NCBI GenBank assembly: GCA_934270475.1
Contig: CAKQPS010000003.1
Location: 162,330-226,329 of the forward strand
Reading direction: 5' to 3'
From: an uncultured Alphaproteobacteria bacterium
Lineage (GTDB): Bacteria > Pseudomonadota > Alphaproteobacteria > RF32 > CAG-239
DNA: 64,000 bases
Below the pieces are notes generated by a model. That model worked only from the letters and a program-made list of their open reading frames with translations. It was not told the origin of the DNA and did not search any database. The position numbers were made by a program, and so were the translations under genes. Shown here piece after piece: positions 17,818 through 26,567 of this stretch (its first letter is position 1; every line of letters starts with the position of its first letter).

Positions 17818-17905
17818 AAATTATTTAACACTAAGCTATATAATACAAAATATTTGCTACTTTTCAATAGAATTTTATGTAAAATGCTTAATGATTGAAA
17901 ATATC

Positions 17906-17937
17906 TTGACAAAAATAGGTAAAAATGCTTTTCTATT
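17906..17937 (+). promoter_or_regulatory. Promoter-like element matching the one at 8050
   Basis: TTGACA at 17906 is followed by AAAATAGGTAAAAATGC, which differs from the element at 8050 only around positions 4-7 of the spacer. The -10 here is less clear (TTTTCT or TCTATT). It lies 47-72 bp before the orphan membrane protein gene at 17984. Confidence 0.5.
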
Positions 17938-17948
17938 AAACAGAGTTA

Positions 17949-17971
17949 AGTATAATTTTGTTTAATTTTTA
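17949..17971 (+). repeat. Shared orphan-gene leader, diverged copy 3
   Basis: AGTATAATTTTGTTTAATTT plus TTA resembles the 20-mer leader at 8099 and 17798, with one base lost and a GTTT insertion. It ends 12 bp before the ATG at 17984. Confidence 0.45.
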
Positions 17972-17983
17972 AATTTTATTGTT

Positions 17984-18706
17984 ATGTATGGAGGATTTGT
18001 AACTTTACTTATGCTTGCCGGAATAGTTGTTATTATTGCTCTGGTTCCGTCAATGTCTAAGCCGTTATTGCTAAAAAATATTGGAAAATCGGAATTAAGA
18101 AAGAAAAGCCGATACATTGATATTTATTTTCTGATTGTTTTCCTATATTTTTTCATTCCAATCTTATCACTTGAGTGGAAAGAAAATTGGGAGATAGTCG
18201 CGGGGGCTGCTGTTTTTTGTGTGGATTTGGCGACTTTTTGGCAGTGTAAACATCATTGTTTTTGTTATGTGCTTTTGTTTGAGCAGTCAAGAAGATGGAA
18301 AAAGCACAATAGAAAACGGTTGAAAAAATTGTCAGAGCCGAATATCACCGATGACGATTGGTTGGATTGGCGCTTCCATAAAGGCTTATATAATGATAAG
18401 TATCCTAATCAAGAAGAATTGGATTATCACGATATGTGTTTAATCTGTATGGTGATATGTGCTGCAATGTGTGTACTTTTCACGCTTGGTGTTTGCGGTG
18501 CTCTTATTGGATTTGGCACTATTTTTGCCGGAGTCTATAAATTTTGGTGTTCTGCACCGGAGATTCTTTGGTACAATCTGCATCATATTGAGGAATTGCC
18601 GCTGAATATCTGGTTTTATATTGCCATTGCCGGCTGTGCGGTTTTACTGTTTTTAGTGCTTACAAGCATTTGTAATTATGTTAAAAAGGCTGTGAAAAAG
18701 TCTTGA
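17984..18706 (+). CDS. Orphan polytopic membrane protein (240 aa)
   Basis: An inner-membrane protein of unknown family. Hydrophobic segments lie at about residues 4-24, 45-63, 70-85, 150-185 (long, likely two helices) and 208-230. A charged loop between the third and fourth segments (RRWKKHNRKRLKKLSE...DDDWLDWRFHKGLYND) is the main soluble part, and the C-terminus is Lys-rich. Cysteines are frequent in the membrane segments. There is no Shine-Dalgarno before the ATG; the leader resembles that of the genes at 8124 and 17792. It ends just before a strong bidirectional terminator. Codon use is close to that of the neighbours. Confidence 0.65.
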   Translation: MYGGFVTLLMLAGIVVIIALVPSMSKPLLLKNIGKSELRKKSRYIDIYFLIVFLYFFIPILSLEWKENWEIVAGAAVFCVDLATFWQCKHHCFCYVLLFEQSRRWKKHNRKRLKKLSEPNITDDDWLDWRFHKGLYNDKYPNQEELDYHDMCLICMVICAAMCVLFTLGVCGALIGFGTIFAGVYKFWCSAPEILWYNLHHIEELPLNIWFYIAIAGCAVLLFLVLTSICNYVKKAVKKS

Positions 18707-18713
18707 ATATTCA

Positions 18714-18756
18714 AAAAAGAGACCCACGCGTTTTACGCGTGGGTCTCTTTTTTTTG
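18714..18756 (+). terminator. Bidirectional rho-independent terminator
   Basis: AAAAGAGACCCACGCG / CGCGTGGGTCTCTTTT with a 4-nt loop, flanked by A-run and T-run. It serves the orphan gene from the left and nifJ from the right. Confidence 0.92.
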
Positions 18757-18771
18757 CGCTAAGCTCGCATA

Positions 18772-21700
18772 CTATTTATATTGGCTCATATATTCCAATA
18801 AAGTATGTTTGTCGTTAACGTTTTTCTGAGCTTTTTCCAGCAATTCTTCATAACGCGCCGGGTTCATCTTGTTGACAACCTGGAAACGTGTTTCGCTGGA
18901 CATAAACTCAGCCAAAGGTTTAGACGGAGCCTTAGAATCCAATGTCAACGGAGCTTTGCCTGCTGTTTCGTTTACTGGATTGAAACGGAACAAAGGCCAG
19001 CTACCGGTTTCTACGGCATTCTTTTGGTGAGACAAACCGTCTGCCATATTCAAACCTTGGTTGATGCATGGGCAGTAAGCAATAATCAAAGACGGACCGT
19101 CATAGGCTTCAGCTTCGTTCATAGCTTTAATAACCTGCATATCATTGGCACCCATAGCAACCTGAGCCACATAAACATTGCCGTAAGACATAGCAATCAT
19201 TGCCAAATCTTTCTTAGGCAATTCTTTGCCTGCTGTAGCAAATTTAGCGGAAGCGCCCATTGGGGTGGCTTTGGATTGCTGACCGCCGGTGTTAGAATAT
19301 ACGCCGGTATCCACAACCAAAATATTTACATTGCGACCGGAAGCGATAACGTGGTCAACACCGCCGAAACCAATATCATAAGCCCAACCGTCACCACCGA
19401 TAATCCATACTGATTTTTTAATCAGATAGTCGGCAATATCGCTCAAGTGTTTAGCTTCTTCGCTGTTCATTGTTGCCAATTTAGCGCGCAAAGCAGCCAC
19501 ATTGTCGCGTTGAGCGTCAATTTCCATATCATTAGACTGAGGATTGCTCAAAATCTTTTCAGCAACTTCGCCCAATTCTGCTTTCATAGCTTCCAGCAAG
19601 GTTTTGGCAGTAACTTCTTCGTGGTCGATAGAAATACGCATACCCAAACCAAATTCGGCGTTGTCTTCAAACAAAGAGTTAGCCCAAGCCGGACCATGAC
19701 CTTTTTCATCTTTGCAATAAGGTGTAGTCGGCAAGTTACCGGAATAAATTGAAGAGCAACCTGTTGCGTTAGCCACAACCATGCGGTCACCAAATAGTTG
19801 AGTCAGCAATTTGATGTATGGAGTTTCACCGCAGCCGGCGCAAGCACCGGAGAATTCAAACAAAGGTTGAATCATTTGCGTTGTCTTCGGCAAGTTTTTA
19901 GCCACTTCGGTTCTCTTTACATAAGGCAATGTTTCAAAGAACTTCCAGTTAGCTTTTTCAGCTTCCAAATGGTTTTCAATATGATCCATATTGATTGCGT
20001 GCAATTCTGGATTTTCTTTGTTTTTAGCCGGACAAGCAGTTACGCATACGCCGCAGCCTGTGCAGTCTTCCGGAGAAATTTGCAGCATAAATTTCTTGCC
20101 GGCAAATTCCTTGCCTTTATAGTCGGCAGTTTTCAAAGTAGCCGGAGCATTCTTCAATTCTTCTTCCGAAGCTACTTTCATACGAATAACGCCGTGCGGG
20201 CAAACGATTGAGCATTTACCGCATTGAATACAAGTGCTAGCGTCCCAAACTGGAACTTCGGTGGCAATGCAGCGTTTTTCATATTGAGTTGTAGCTGTCG
20301 GCCAAGTACCGTCAACAACTTCCTGCAAATCAGAAGTTTTAATGCTGTCGCCGTTGTCGGCAATCAAAGTAGCGGTCAAGCCTTGAACAAACTTAGGAGC
20401 GTCTGCCGGAACCGGAGCTTGACGATGGAATGTAGATGTAACATGGTCCGGATAAGAAACCTCAAACAAGTGTTCCAAAGAAGCGTCAACAGCGGCATAG
20501 TTCTTTTGTACAATAGCGTCGCCTTTTTTGCTGTAAGTCTTTTTAATAGCGGCTTTAATCTGTGCAATAGCTTCGTCTTTCGGCAAAATGTTGGAAATTG
20601 CAAAGAAGCAAGTCTGCATAACTGTGTTAATGCGCTGTCCCATACCGGTAGCACGGGCAACTTCCACGGCGTTAATGGTGTAGAATTTCAGGTGCTTAGC
20701 CAAAATTTCTTCTTGAACTTCAATCGGCAGATGATTCCAAACTTCATCAGCTTTGTAAGGTGCGTTCAGCAAAAATGTCGCACCATCTTTAGCAATGCGC
20801 AGAATATCCACTTTGTTCATAAATTGGAATTGGTGGCAAGCTACAAAATCTGCCGAAGTAATCAAATAAGCCGAACGAATCGGATTATCAGAAAAACGCA
20901 GGTGAGATGTGGTCATAGAGCCTGATTTGCGTGAATCGTAAACAAAGTAGCCTTGACCGTATTTGCCAGCGTCTTCAGCAATAATTTTAATAGAGTTTTT
21001 GTTGGCGCCGACTGTACCGTCTGCACCCAAGCCAAAGAATACGGCACGTACAACATCGTCCGGTTCAACATCAAATTTAGCGTCATAAGCCAAAGATTTG
21101 TGAGTCAAATCATCGTTAATGCCAACGGTAAAGCCGTTAATCGGAGCAGCAGAAATGGCGTTGTCAAACACAGCTTTAGCCATAGCCGGTGTAAATTCTT
21201 TAGAAGACAAGCCGTAGCGTCCGCCGTAAATTTTCGGCAGGCTTGCCAATTTGCCGTTTGAAAAGGCTTGAGACAAAGCGGTAACAACGTCCAAATACAA
21301 AGGTTCGCCCAAAGAGCCGGATTCTTTTGTTCTGTCCAAAACAGAAACGGTTTTAACGGTTTTCGGCAAAGCTTTCAAGAAAGATTCGGTAGGGAACGGA
21401 CGATACAAATGAACTTTCAAAACGCCCAATTTAGCGCCGTGAGCGTTCAAATATTCAATAGCTTCTTCAACTGTTTCAGCACCTGACCCCATAACAACGA
21501 TAACGTTCTCAGCATCTTTGGCGCCTACATAGTCAACAACGTGATATTGACGACCGCTGATTTTGGCGAATTTATCCATTTCTTCTTGAACAATGCCTTC
21601 AACTTTATCATAATAAATGTTAGCGGCTTCACGACCTTGGAAGAACACGTCAGGATTTTGCGCAGTACCGCGGATAACCGGATTTTCCGGACGCAGAGCG

Positions 21701-22320
21701 TGCTCGGCGTTAAATTTGTAATTAACGTCTTTCAGCATTGCGCGCAAATCATCGTCAGACAGCAGCTTAATCTTTTTAATTTCGTGAGAAGTTCTGAAAC
21801 CGTCAAAGAAATGTAAAAACGGAACGCGTGAACGCAAAGTAGAAGTTTGCGCAATGGCAGCCATATCATGAGCTTCTTGCACGGAGTTTGAGCAAAGCAT
21901 TGCAAAACCGGTTTGGCGGCAGCCCATAACATCGGAGTGGTCGCCGTAAATTGACAAAGCGTGATAGGCAAGCGAGCGAGCGGCAACATGCATAACAAAC
22001 GGCATCAATTCGCCGGCAATTTTATACATGTTCGGAATCATCAACAAAAGACCTTGAGAAGCCGTAAATGTGGTGGTTAAAGCACCGGCTTGCAAAGAAC
22101 CGTGGCAAGCACCGGCAGCACCAGCTTCAGACTGCATTTCCTGCACCTGAGGAATTACACCCCACAGATTCTTCTGTTTTGCGGCAGACCACGCATCAGC
22201 CCATTCGCCCATCGGAGAAGACGGAGTAATCGGGTAAATAACGCAGACTTCGTTCATGCGGTGTGCAACAGAAGAACACGCTTCGTTGGCATCCATCATT
22301 TTCATTTTTACATCTGACAT
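18772..22320 (-). CDS. nifJ: Pyruvate:ferredoxin (flavodoxin) oxidoreductase
   Basis: Homodimeric enzyme that oxidises pyruvate to acetyl-CoA and CO2 while reducing ferredoxin or flavodoxin; it marks anaerobic metabolism. All modules lie in a single 1182-residue chain: the pyruvate-binding N-terminal domain (YPITPSSPMGE), a CoA-binding region, two 4Fe-4S clusters in the inserted ferredoxin domain (CIQCGKCSIVCP and CTGCGVCVTACP), and the thiamine-diphosphate domain (GGDGWAYDIGFGG, with SNTGGQQSKATP). An additional CAGCGETPY motif binds the proximal cluster. AAGGAT precedes the ATG. It is monocistronic, with a long upstream regulatory region. Such a gene is uncommon in free-living aerobic Alphaproteobacteria. 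Confidence 0.98.
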   Translation of the reverse strand: MSDVKMKMMDANEACSSVAHRMNEVCVIYPITPSSPMGEWADAWSAAKQKNLWGVIPQVQEMQSEAGAAGACHGSLQAGALTTTFTASQGLLLMIPNMYKIAGELMPFVMHVAARSLAYHALSIYGDHSDVMGCRQTGFAMLCSNSVQEAHDMAAIAQTSTLRSRVPFLHFFDGFRTSHEIKKIKLLSDDDLRAMLKDVNYKFNAEHALRPENPVIRGTAQNPDVFFQGREAANIYYDKVEGIVQEEMDKFAKISGRQYHVVDYVGAKDAENVIVVMGSGAETVEEAIEYLNAHGAKLGVLKVHLYRPFPTESFLKALPKTVKTVSVLDRTKESGSLGEPLYLDVVTALSQAFSNGKLASLPKIYGGRYGLSSKEFTPAMAKAVFDNAISAAPINGFTVGINDDLTHKSLAYDAKFDVEPDDVVRAVFFGLGADGTVGANKNSIKIIAEDAGKYGQGYFVYDSRKSGSMTTSHLRFSDNPIRSAYLITSADFVACHQFQFMNKVDILRIAKDGATFLLNAPYKADEVWNHLPIEVQEEILAKHLKFYTINAVEVARATGMGQRINTVMQTCFFAISNILPKDEAIAQIKAAIKKTYSKKGDAIVQKNYAAVDASLEHLFEVSYPDHVTSTFHRQAPVPADAPKFVQGLTATLIADNGDSIKTSDLQEVVDGTWPTATTQYEKRCIATEVPVWDASTCIQCGKCSIVCPHGVIRMKVASEEELKNAPATLKTADYKGKEFAGKKFMLQISPEDCTGCGVCVTACPAKNKENPELHAINMDHIENHLEAEKANWKFFETLPYVKRTEVAKNLPKTTQMIQPLFEFSGACAGCGETPYIKLLTQLFGDRMVVANATGCSSIYSGNLPTTPYCKDEKGHGPAWANSLFEDNAEFGLGMRISIDHEEVTAKTLLEAMKAELGEVAEKILSNPQSNDMEIDAQRDNVAALRAKLATMNSEEAKHLSDIADYLIKKSVWIIGGDGWAYDIGFGGVDHVIASGRNVNILVVDTGVYSNTGGQQSKATPMGASAKFATAGKELPKKDLAMIAMSYGNVYVAQVAMGANDMQVIKAMNEAEAYDGPSLIIAYCPCINQGLNMADGLSHQKNAVETGSWPLFRFNPVNETAGKAPLTLDSKAPSKPLAEFMSSETRFQVVNKMNPARYEELLEKAQKNVNDKHTLLEYMSQYK

Positions 22321-22622
22321 AGATAGTATCCTTAAAAGTTTAAATTAAAATTACAAAACATCAAAGGCTTAAAGCCCAAGGTTTTGTATGGGTTACAAAA
22401 CAATAATGTTTATGGCGAATTTATAGCATATCGCCCATAAAAATCAAGTTTTTAAAAGCAGTTTTACCACCGGATTGTTAAGATACCGATGTGGAATTTA
22501 CGGAATAAAAAGACAAAAAATAATTTTTTTTAAAAAAGTTGTTGACTTTTGTCAAAAATAGCCATATATATAAAGTTATCAGTTAATTATTTAAGTATTA
22601 TTCACTCTAAAATTATTTCAGT
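22321..22622. other. Divergent intergenic region between nifJ and an orphan gene
   Basis: This AT-rich 302-bp stretch has no credible ORF. It should carry the nifJ promoter on the minus strand. On the plus strand, TTGACTTTTGTCAA, a small palindrome at about 22543-22556, is followed by CATATATATAAAG. The sequence GTATTATTCA, 25 bp before the plus-strand ATG, also occurs in the leader of the orphan gene at 8124. I see no certain regulator site. Confidence 0.5.
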
Positions 22623-23879
22623 ATGAAGAAGATTTTAGCTAACGGTTTAACCGTGTTGTGTTCAATCTCTAACAATCAGGAAGTGTCTCTGACCTTCAAG
22701 TGTGGACATGTTAACGAGCCTAAGCTCGGCCTTGCCGCTGTTTACGAGAATATCGTGGCTCAGAATTCAAGCAACTTGGGCTCTGTTTGCGGCGGTTCGC
22801 TCACGTCTTTTGTTACCGGTGTAAAGAGTTCTATCACCGTGGCTATCAAGAGCTTGTTTGACAACTGTTACAACACAGCTGTTACACCAAAGGCTCTCAA
22901 GAACGCAATCGCTGACATTGTCAAGCATACTCAGGATTTGGCTCCGCTTCCAAAGCGTCAGGCAAAGCTCGCTTACAAGCACACGGCTTTCGGCAAGAAT
23001 GAGGTGTTCTGGAGACCTGAAGATTACATCTCTCGTCTTTCAGAGTTGACCGTCGCAGACGTCAAGGACTACATCGTCAGCAATTTCGTCGGCAGCAACC
23101 TGGTTATCAGCTACCGCGGTCACAAGGAGGACTTTGAGACTGTTGTGGAGATTGCAGAAAGATACTTCGGCTCATTCGACAAGGGTAAGCGCGCAGACAT
23201 CAATCTGGAGTATACCGGTGGTTTTTCTGTTATAGAGGGTAACGGCGCTCTGCAGCTCGCGCTTTTTGGCTGGGACATCTCAAAGGGATGTAACACCGCC
23301 GAGGTAAACGTGTTGCTCAGCTTGCTTTCGGGTCGCATGGAGCGCTCGCTTGGTGAAGCCGGTCTCGCCGCAGAATCTGAAGTTAAGATTGCAGGCTACT
23401 TTGGTCTTCGCACCTTGCGCATCGGCGTTTCTTGCGCCAGCAAAAGCGACTTCAGCAAGTGCATAACGATTGTTTGTGATAACGTTAAGCGCTTGCAGCT
23501 TGGTCTTGCATCTGACCGTCGTATGGAAACATCTCGTCAGCGCGCCATGACTGAGCGTCTCGCAATCTCTAATGAGGCTCTTCCTCGTTCGGTTGAGGCA
23601 GCTTGGGCTTTGCTCGGTCGCAACATTGACTATGACAATGATCGTGCGATTGCCAATATCTGGGAAGTTTCAGCCAGCGATGTTCGCTACGCCGCTCAGG
23701 ATATTTTCTCAAAGAAGATGACTTGTGTGCTTTACACCAACAAGCCGTATCCGACGGAAGATGTCATTCTCAAGGCAATGTCTCCTGAGCCAAAGGTTGC
23801 ATCCGCGCCTGAAAAGCCGGTCTTTTCAAGTTCCGAGCGCGCCGCAATGGATCGAGTAGACGCTCTGAACGCAGACTAA
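22623..23879 (+). CDS. M16 (insulinase/pitrilysin)-fold protein lacking the zinc motif
   Basis: The 418-residue product has the outline of an M16 peptidase half: a start resembling LxNGLTVL, an ELTVADVKDYIVSNFVGSNLVISYRGH segment like the end of the M16 N-terminal domain, then IAERYFGSF, and an inactive-type second domain (LLSGRMERSLGEAGLAAE). The zinc motif HxxEH, expected near residue 40, is replaced by AVYEN, so it is probably not a peptidase on its own. No signal peptide is present. Codon use is strikingly foreign: 27 of 28 lysine codons are AAG, whereas the neighbours favour AAA, and GAG, CTC and TAC are also raised. There is no Shine-Dalgarno. It is a single-gene unit, likely transferred. 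Confidence 0.8.
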   Translation: MKKILANGLTVLCSISNNQEVSLTFKCGHVNEPKLGLAAVYENIVAQNSSNLGSVCGGSLTSFVTGVKSSITVAIKSLFDNCYNTAVTPKALKNAIADIVKHTQDLAPLPKRQAKLAYKHTAFGKNEVFWRPEDYISRLSELTVADVKDYIVSNFVGSNLVISYRGHKEDFETVVEIAERYFGSFDKGKRADINLEYTGGFSVIEGNGALQLALFGWDISKGCNTAEVNVLLSLLSGRMERSLGEAGLAAESEVKIAGYFGLRTLRIGVSCASKSDFSKCITIVCDNVKRLQLGLASDRRMETSRQRAMTERLAISNEALPRSVEAAWALLGRNIDYDNDRAIANIWEVSASDVRYAAQDIFSKKMTCVLYTNKPYPTEDVILKAMSPEPKVASAPEKPVFSSSERAAMDRVDALNAD

Positions 23880-23900
23880 ATAACCTAATCTTCTAAAATC

Positions 23901-23937
23901 AAAGAGGTACGTTTTTATAACGTACCTCTTTCTTTTA
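23901..23937 (+). terminator. Rho-independent terminator
   Basis: AAAGAGGTACGTT / AACGTACCTCTTT with a 4-nt loop, then CTTTT; 20 bp after the M16-like gene. Confidence 0.88.
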
Positions 23938-23992
23938 TGCTTGCATTTTGCGGCGTCATAAACTATATGACTCCTAAAAGGAGACAGCCGCT

Positions 23993-24841
23993 ATGTGGGA
24001 TATGCTTGCAGAAACTCTGCTTGATAATATTAAAATTTTTCCGTTTTTATTTGTTACTTATTTGTTTTTAGAATATTTGGAGCGCAAGACTTCAGATAAA
24101 ACCACTGCTGCCATTCAAAAAGCAAACAAAGCCGGACCGCTTATCGGCGGAGCGCTTGGAGTTTTGCCGCAATGCGGATTCTCTGTTGTTGCTGCCAATT
24201 TATTTGCCGCCCGCGTAATCACTTTGGGCACGTTAATTGCCATTTTTCTTTCTACTTCTGATGAATTGCTGCCGATTCTAATTTCCTATGACGCTCCGTT
24301 TTCGGTGATTGCCGTCATTATCGGTTATAAGGCTGCCTGCGGAGTTGTTTTTGGCTATTTGATTGATTTTACGTTTAAAAAGCATCATTCTTTGCCAGAA
24401 CCTGATGTTGAAACTCTGTGTCAAAACGAGCATTGCCATTGTGAAGAAGATGAGCCGCTTTGGAAACCTGCACTTTACCATTCAGTACGCATTACTCTGT
24501 TTATTTTGGCAGTCAGTCTGATTTTGAATATCTGTCTGCACTATTACGGCAGTTCGGACAAATTGCCGCAGCTGTTGCAATATCCATTGTTAGGCGAGAT
24601 GCTCAGCGCTGTAATCGGGCTTATTCCAAATTGCTCTGCCTCAGTGATTTTAACCCAAATGTATATTCTGAATTATATTGATTTCAGTACCATGATGAGC
24701 GGCAGCTTGGTCAGCGGCGGAGTAGGGCTGTTGGTACTGTTCAGGGTAAACCGCCCCTTAAAGCAAAACCTTAAAATTGTCGCTTTGCTTTATATCTGCG
24801 GCTTGCTCGGCGGCTTATGCAGCAATTTGCTGGAATTTTAA
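23993..24841 (+). CDS. Putative heavy-metal/arsenic permease, ArsP_2-like
   Basis: An inner-membrane protein of 282 residues with about eight hydrophobic helices. The two halves share a related motif, GVLPQCGFSVVAA near residue 57 and GLIPNCSASVILT near residue 204. This marks an inverted internal duplication as in the putative 10TM heavy-metal exporter (ArsP_2) family, whose Cys/Pro residues lie in the membrane. The loop between the halves is rich in potential ligands (CQNEHCHCEEDEP). AAGGAG stands 9 bp before the ATG. No ars regulator or reductase is nearby, so the substrate (arsenite, manganese or another metal) is open. Confidence 0.75.
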   Translation: MWDMLAETLLDNIKIFPFLFVTYLFLEYLERKTSDKTTAAIQKANKAGPLIGGALGVLPQCGFSVVAANLFAARVITLGTLIAIFLSTSDELLPILISYDAPFSVIAVIIGYKAACGVVFGYLIDFTFKKHHSLPEPDVETLCQNEHCHCEEDEPLWKPALYHSVRITLFILAVSLILNICLHYYGSSDKLPQLLQYPLLGEMLSAVIGLIPNCSASVILTQMYILNYIDFSTMMSGSLVSGGVGLLVLFRVNRPLKQNLKIVALLYICGLLGGLCSNLLEF

Positions 24842-24903
24842 TTCACATATTGTCATTGCGAGGAGAATCTAACAGGAGGCATTAAGCTAACGTTTTTTGC
24901 ACC

Positions 24904-24936
24904 AGTTATTCTATGCCCCGTGCATAGAATCTTGTG
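24904..24936. repeat. Intergenic palindromic repeat, copy A
   Basis: ATTCTATGC (24908-24916), a 5-nt loop and GCATAGAAT (24922-24930), flanked by CCAGTT and CTTGTGG. Two related palindromes occur near 53.8 kb, one with the same CCAGT...CTTGTG flanks and one with the same stem. A TAGTCAATAAATTT stretch after this copy also recurs inverted beside the copy at 53839. Confidence 0.65.
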
Positions 24937-25062
24937 GCAACAAGTAACTAACCTAGTCAATAAATTTTCATTATATCACGCCTGATTTTTATGGGCATAT
25001 CAAGCAAGATTTGGTTAGTTACAAAACAAATGCTTAAAATTTTAGCTTAAACATCTTTAAGG

Positions 25063-25680
25063 TTAAAACTTTACAGCAATAGAACAAAGTTTTTGTTCGG
25101 CACAAAAGTTGCAGGAATCTCTTATGTCGCTTAAAGATACATTTCTGAGACATTTTTGAGACTTCGTTGTATCGCAAGTGGTGTTACCATAATAAGTAGC
25201 AAAATGTATTTTTTTGGCTATTGTAACATATATTATCTTAATACTGTTACTTAACGGCTTTAATGTATTGTTGAATAAATCGTTACATAATTTGTCTGTA
25301 GTTGAGTATTTTTCTGAGTTTTGAAAGACATAATCAATAGAAAGCTCTGTTTTGTTAGCAAAAATCTGTACAATGTTTCCCATATCATCTCTTAGATTGA
25401 AGTTATTTTCTTTTTTCCAGGTTGCAGGAATAAGTCCAGCTGCTTCGGCAATCATTGTCATGCCTGTATTTGTTTGTTTAGCTAAATTTTTTGTTTCAAT
25501 AACATAATCAAGCATGCCTAGAACTAAGTAATTATAATGTTCTAACGTTCTGTTAACCTTAAATTTTTCCATAGCTTTGGAATAACCGGCAATCCCGCCA
25601 GCCGTCAGCACCCCGATAATAGCCAGCACCCCAAGCATTTCTATCATACTCCGCCCTAGCGGGTTTGTCTGTCGGGTCAC
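25063..25680 (-). CDS. Type IV pilin-like (pseudopilin) protein
   Basis: The N-terminal region carries a prepilin motif, GRSMIEMLGVLAIIGVLTAGGIAGYSKAM, with the processing Gly, a Glu at +5 and a 20-residue hydrophobic helix. A globular domain of about 170 residues follows, with six cysteines near its C-terminus (pairs such as TTCDTTKSQKC and SCNFCAEQKLC) that may form disulphides. The start is uncertain: the frame is open to 25815 but only through a TTG. I favour the GTG at 25680 giving VTRQTNPLGRS, a short basic leader. The upstream frame overlaps palindromic, repeat-like DNA. No assembly ATPase or peptidase gene is nearby, so it is an orphan pilin. Confidence 0.75.
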   Translation of the reverse strand: MTRQTNPLGRSMIEMLGVLAIIGVLTAGGIAGYSKAMEKFKVNRTLEHYNYLVLGMLDYVIETKNLAKQTNTGMTMIAEAAGLIPATWKKENNFNLRDDMGNIVQIFANKTELSIDYVFQNSEKYSTTDKLCNDLFNNTLKPLSNSIKIIYVTIAKKIHFATYYGNTTCDTTKSQKCLRNVSLSDIRDSCNFCAEQKLCSIAVKF

Positions 25681-26035
25681 TACTTGCGCTTTTCTCACTC
25701 GTGTACTGCTTTGTACACCACGTTCAAAAAGTGCTTCGTATTGACGCGTGACATTCAAACCCTTTAATAATATGGATATTATACCAGGGATGACTTTGAG
25801 AGTAATGTGTTTCAAAACGCATGGTGATTTAATAAACCCTGCAAAAACGCGCTGGACGGCAGAAAAAGCGCCTTTAATCAGATGTATAGGATTTGCAGAG
25901 AGAGAGAGAGACCTTTGGATTGCTTATTTTTCATCTTTCTTTCCTCATTTTAATGTTGATTATTACACTTAATTTAAGTCTGCAAACTGCAAATGTCAAA
26001 TAATAAATTACAAACATCAAGTGTGGCATAAACAG
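25681..26035. other. Intergenic region with repeats, no convincing gene
   Basis: Upstream of the pilin gene this stretch holds a palindrome (GTGTAC, 7 nt, GTACAC, near 25710-25728). It also holds the minus-strand motif GTCATCCCTGGTATAAT, which combines a dispersed-repeat-like start with a TATAAT, and a dinucleotide tract (AG)7 at 25897-25910. The plus-strand open frame 25748-25972 covers the repeats and has no coding character. Confidence 0.5.
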
Positions 26036-26064
26036 AAAAGGAGATGTTTTGAACATCTCCTTTT
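26036..26064 (-). terminator. Terminator of the rplM-rpsI operon
   Basis: AAAAGGAGATGTT / AACATCTCCTTTT hairpin with a 3-nt loop, 21 bp beyond the rpsI stop. The T-run on the minus strand is short (TTTTC). Confidence 0.7.
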
Positions 26065-26084
26065 GCAAACAATTTACCAAACGA

Positions 26085-26567
26085 TTAACGTTTAGAGAAT
26101 TGGTAAGAACGACGAGCTTTAGCTTTACCGTATTTTTTACGTTCTACAACACGATCATCACGTGTCAAGAAACCAGCTTGTTTCAAAACTGTTCTCAATT
26201 CAGGCTCATATTCGTTCAAAGCTTTAGCGATACCATGTTTGATAGCGCCTGCTTGACCAGACAAACCGCCGCCTTTAACTGTGCAGACAACGTCAAATTC
26301 ATTTTCACGGTTGGCAACAACAAACGGCTGATTGATAACCATTTTCAAAACCGGACGGGCAAAGTATTCGTCCATAGATTTGTCGTTAATGGTGATGTTG
26401 CCTTTACCAGGCATAACCCATACTCTAGCAACAGCGTCTTTTCTTTTACCGGTAGCATAAGAGCGACCTTTTTTGTCTTTTACAGACTTACGAGGAGCTT
26501 TAGCTTCTGTGTTAGCAGCAGTAGCAGCTTTAATATCTTGCAAAGATTCGATTTTTTTAGTAGCCAT
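26085..26567 (-). CDS. rpsI: 30S ribosomal protein S9
   Basis: Small-subunit protein near the P site; its C-terminal tail contacts tRNA. The canonical body starts at GRSYATGKRKDAVARVW and ends ARRSYQFSKR, with the conserved basic tail. The 160-residue length includes an N-terminal extension of about 30 residues rich in Ala and Lys, as is common in Alphaproteobacteria. It overlaps the rplM stop by one base, so the two are coupled in the universal rplM-rpsI pair. Confidence 0.98.
   Translation of the reverse strand: MATKKIESLQDIKAATAANTEAKAPRKSVKDKKGRSYATGKRKDAVARVWVMPGKGNITINDKSMDEYFARPVLKMVINQPFVVANRENEFDVVCTVKGGGLSGQAGAIKHGIAKALNEYEPELRTVLKQAGFLTRDDRVVERKKYGKAKARRSYQFSKR

Noticed and set aside
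25748..25972. 74-codon plus-strand frame upstream of the pilin gene
   Set aside because: It overlaps palindromic and (AG)n repeats and has no ribosome site.
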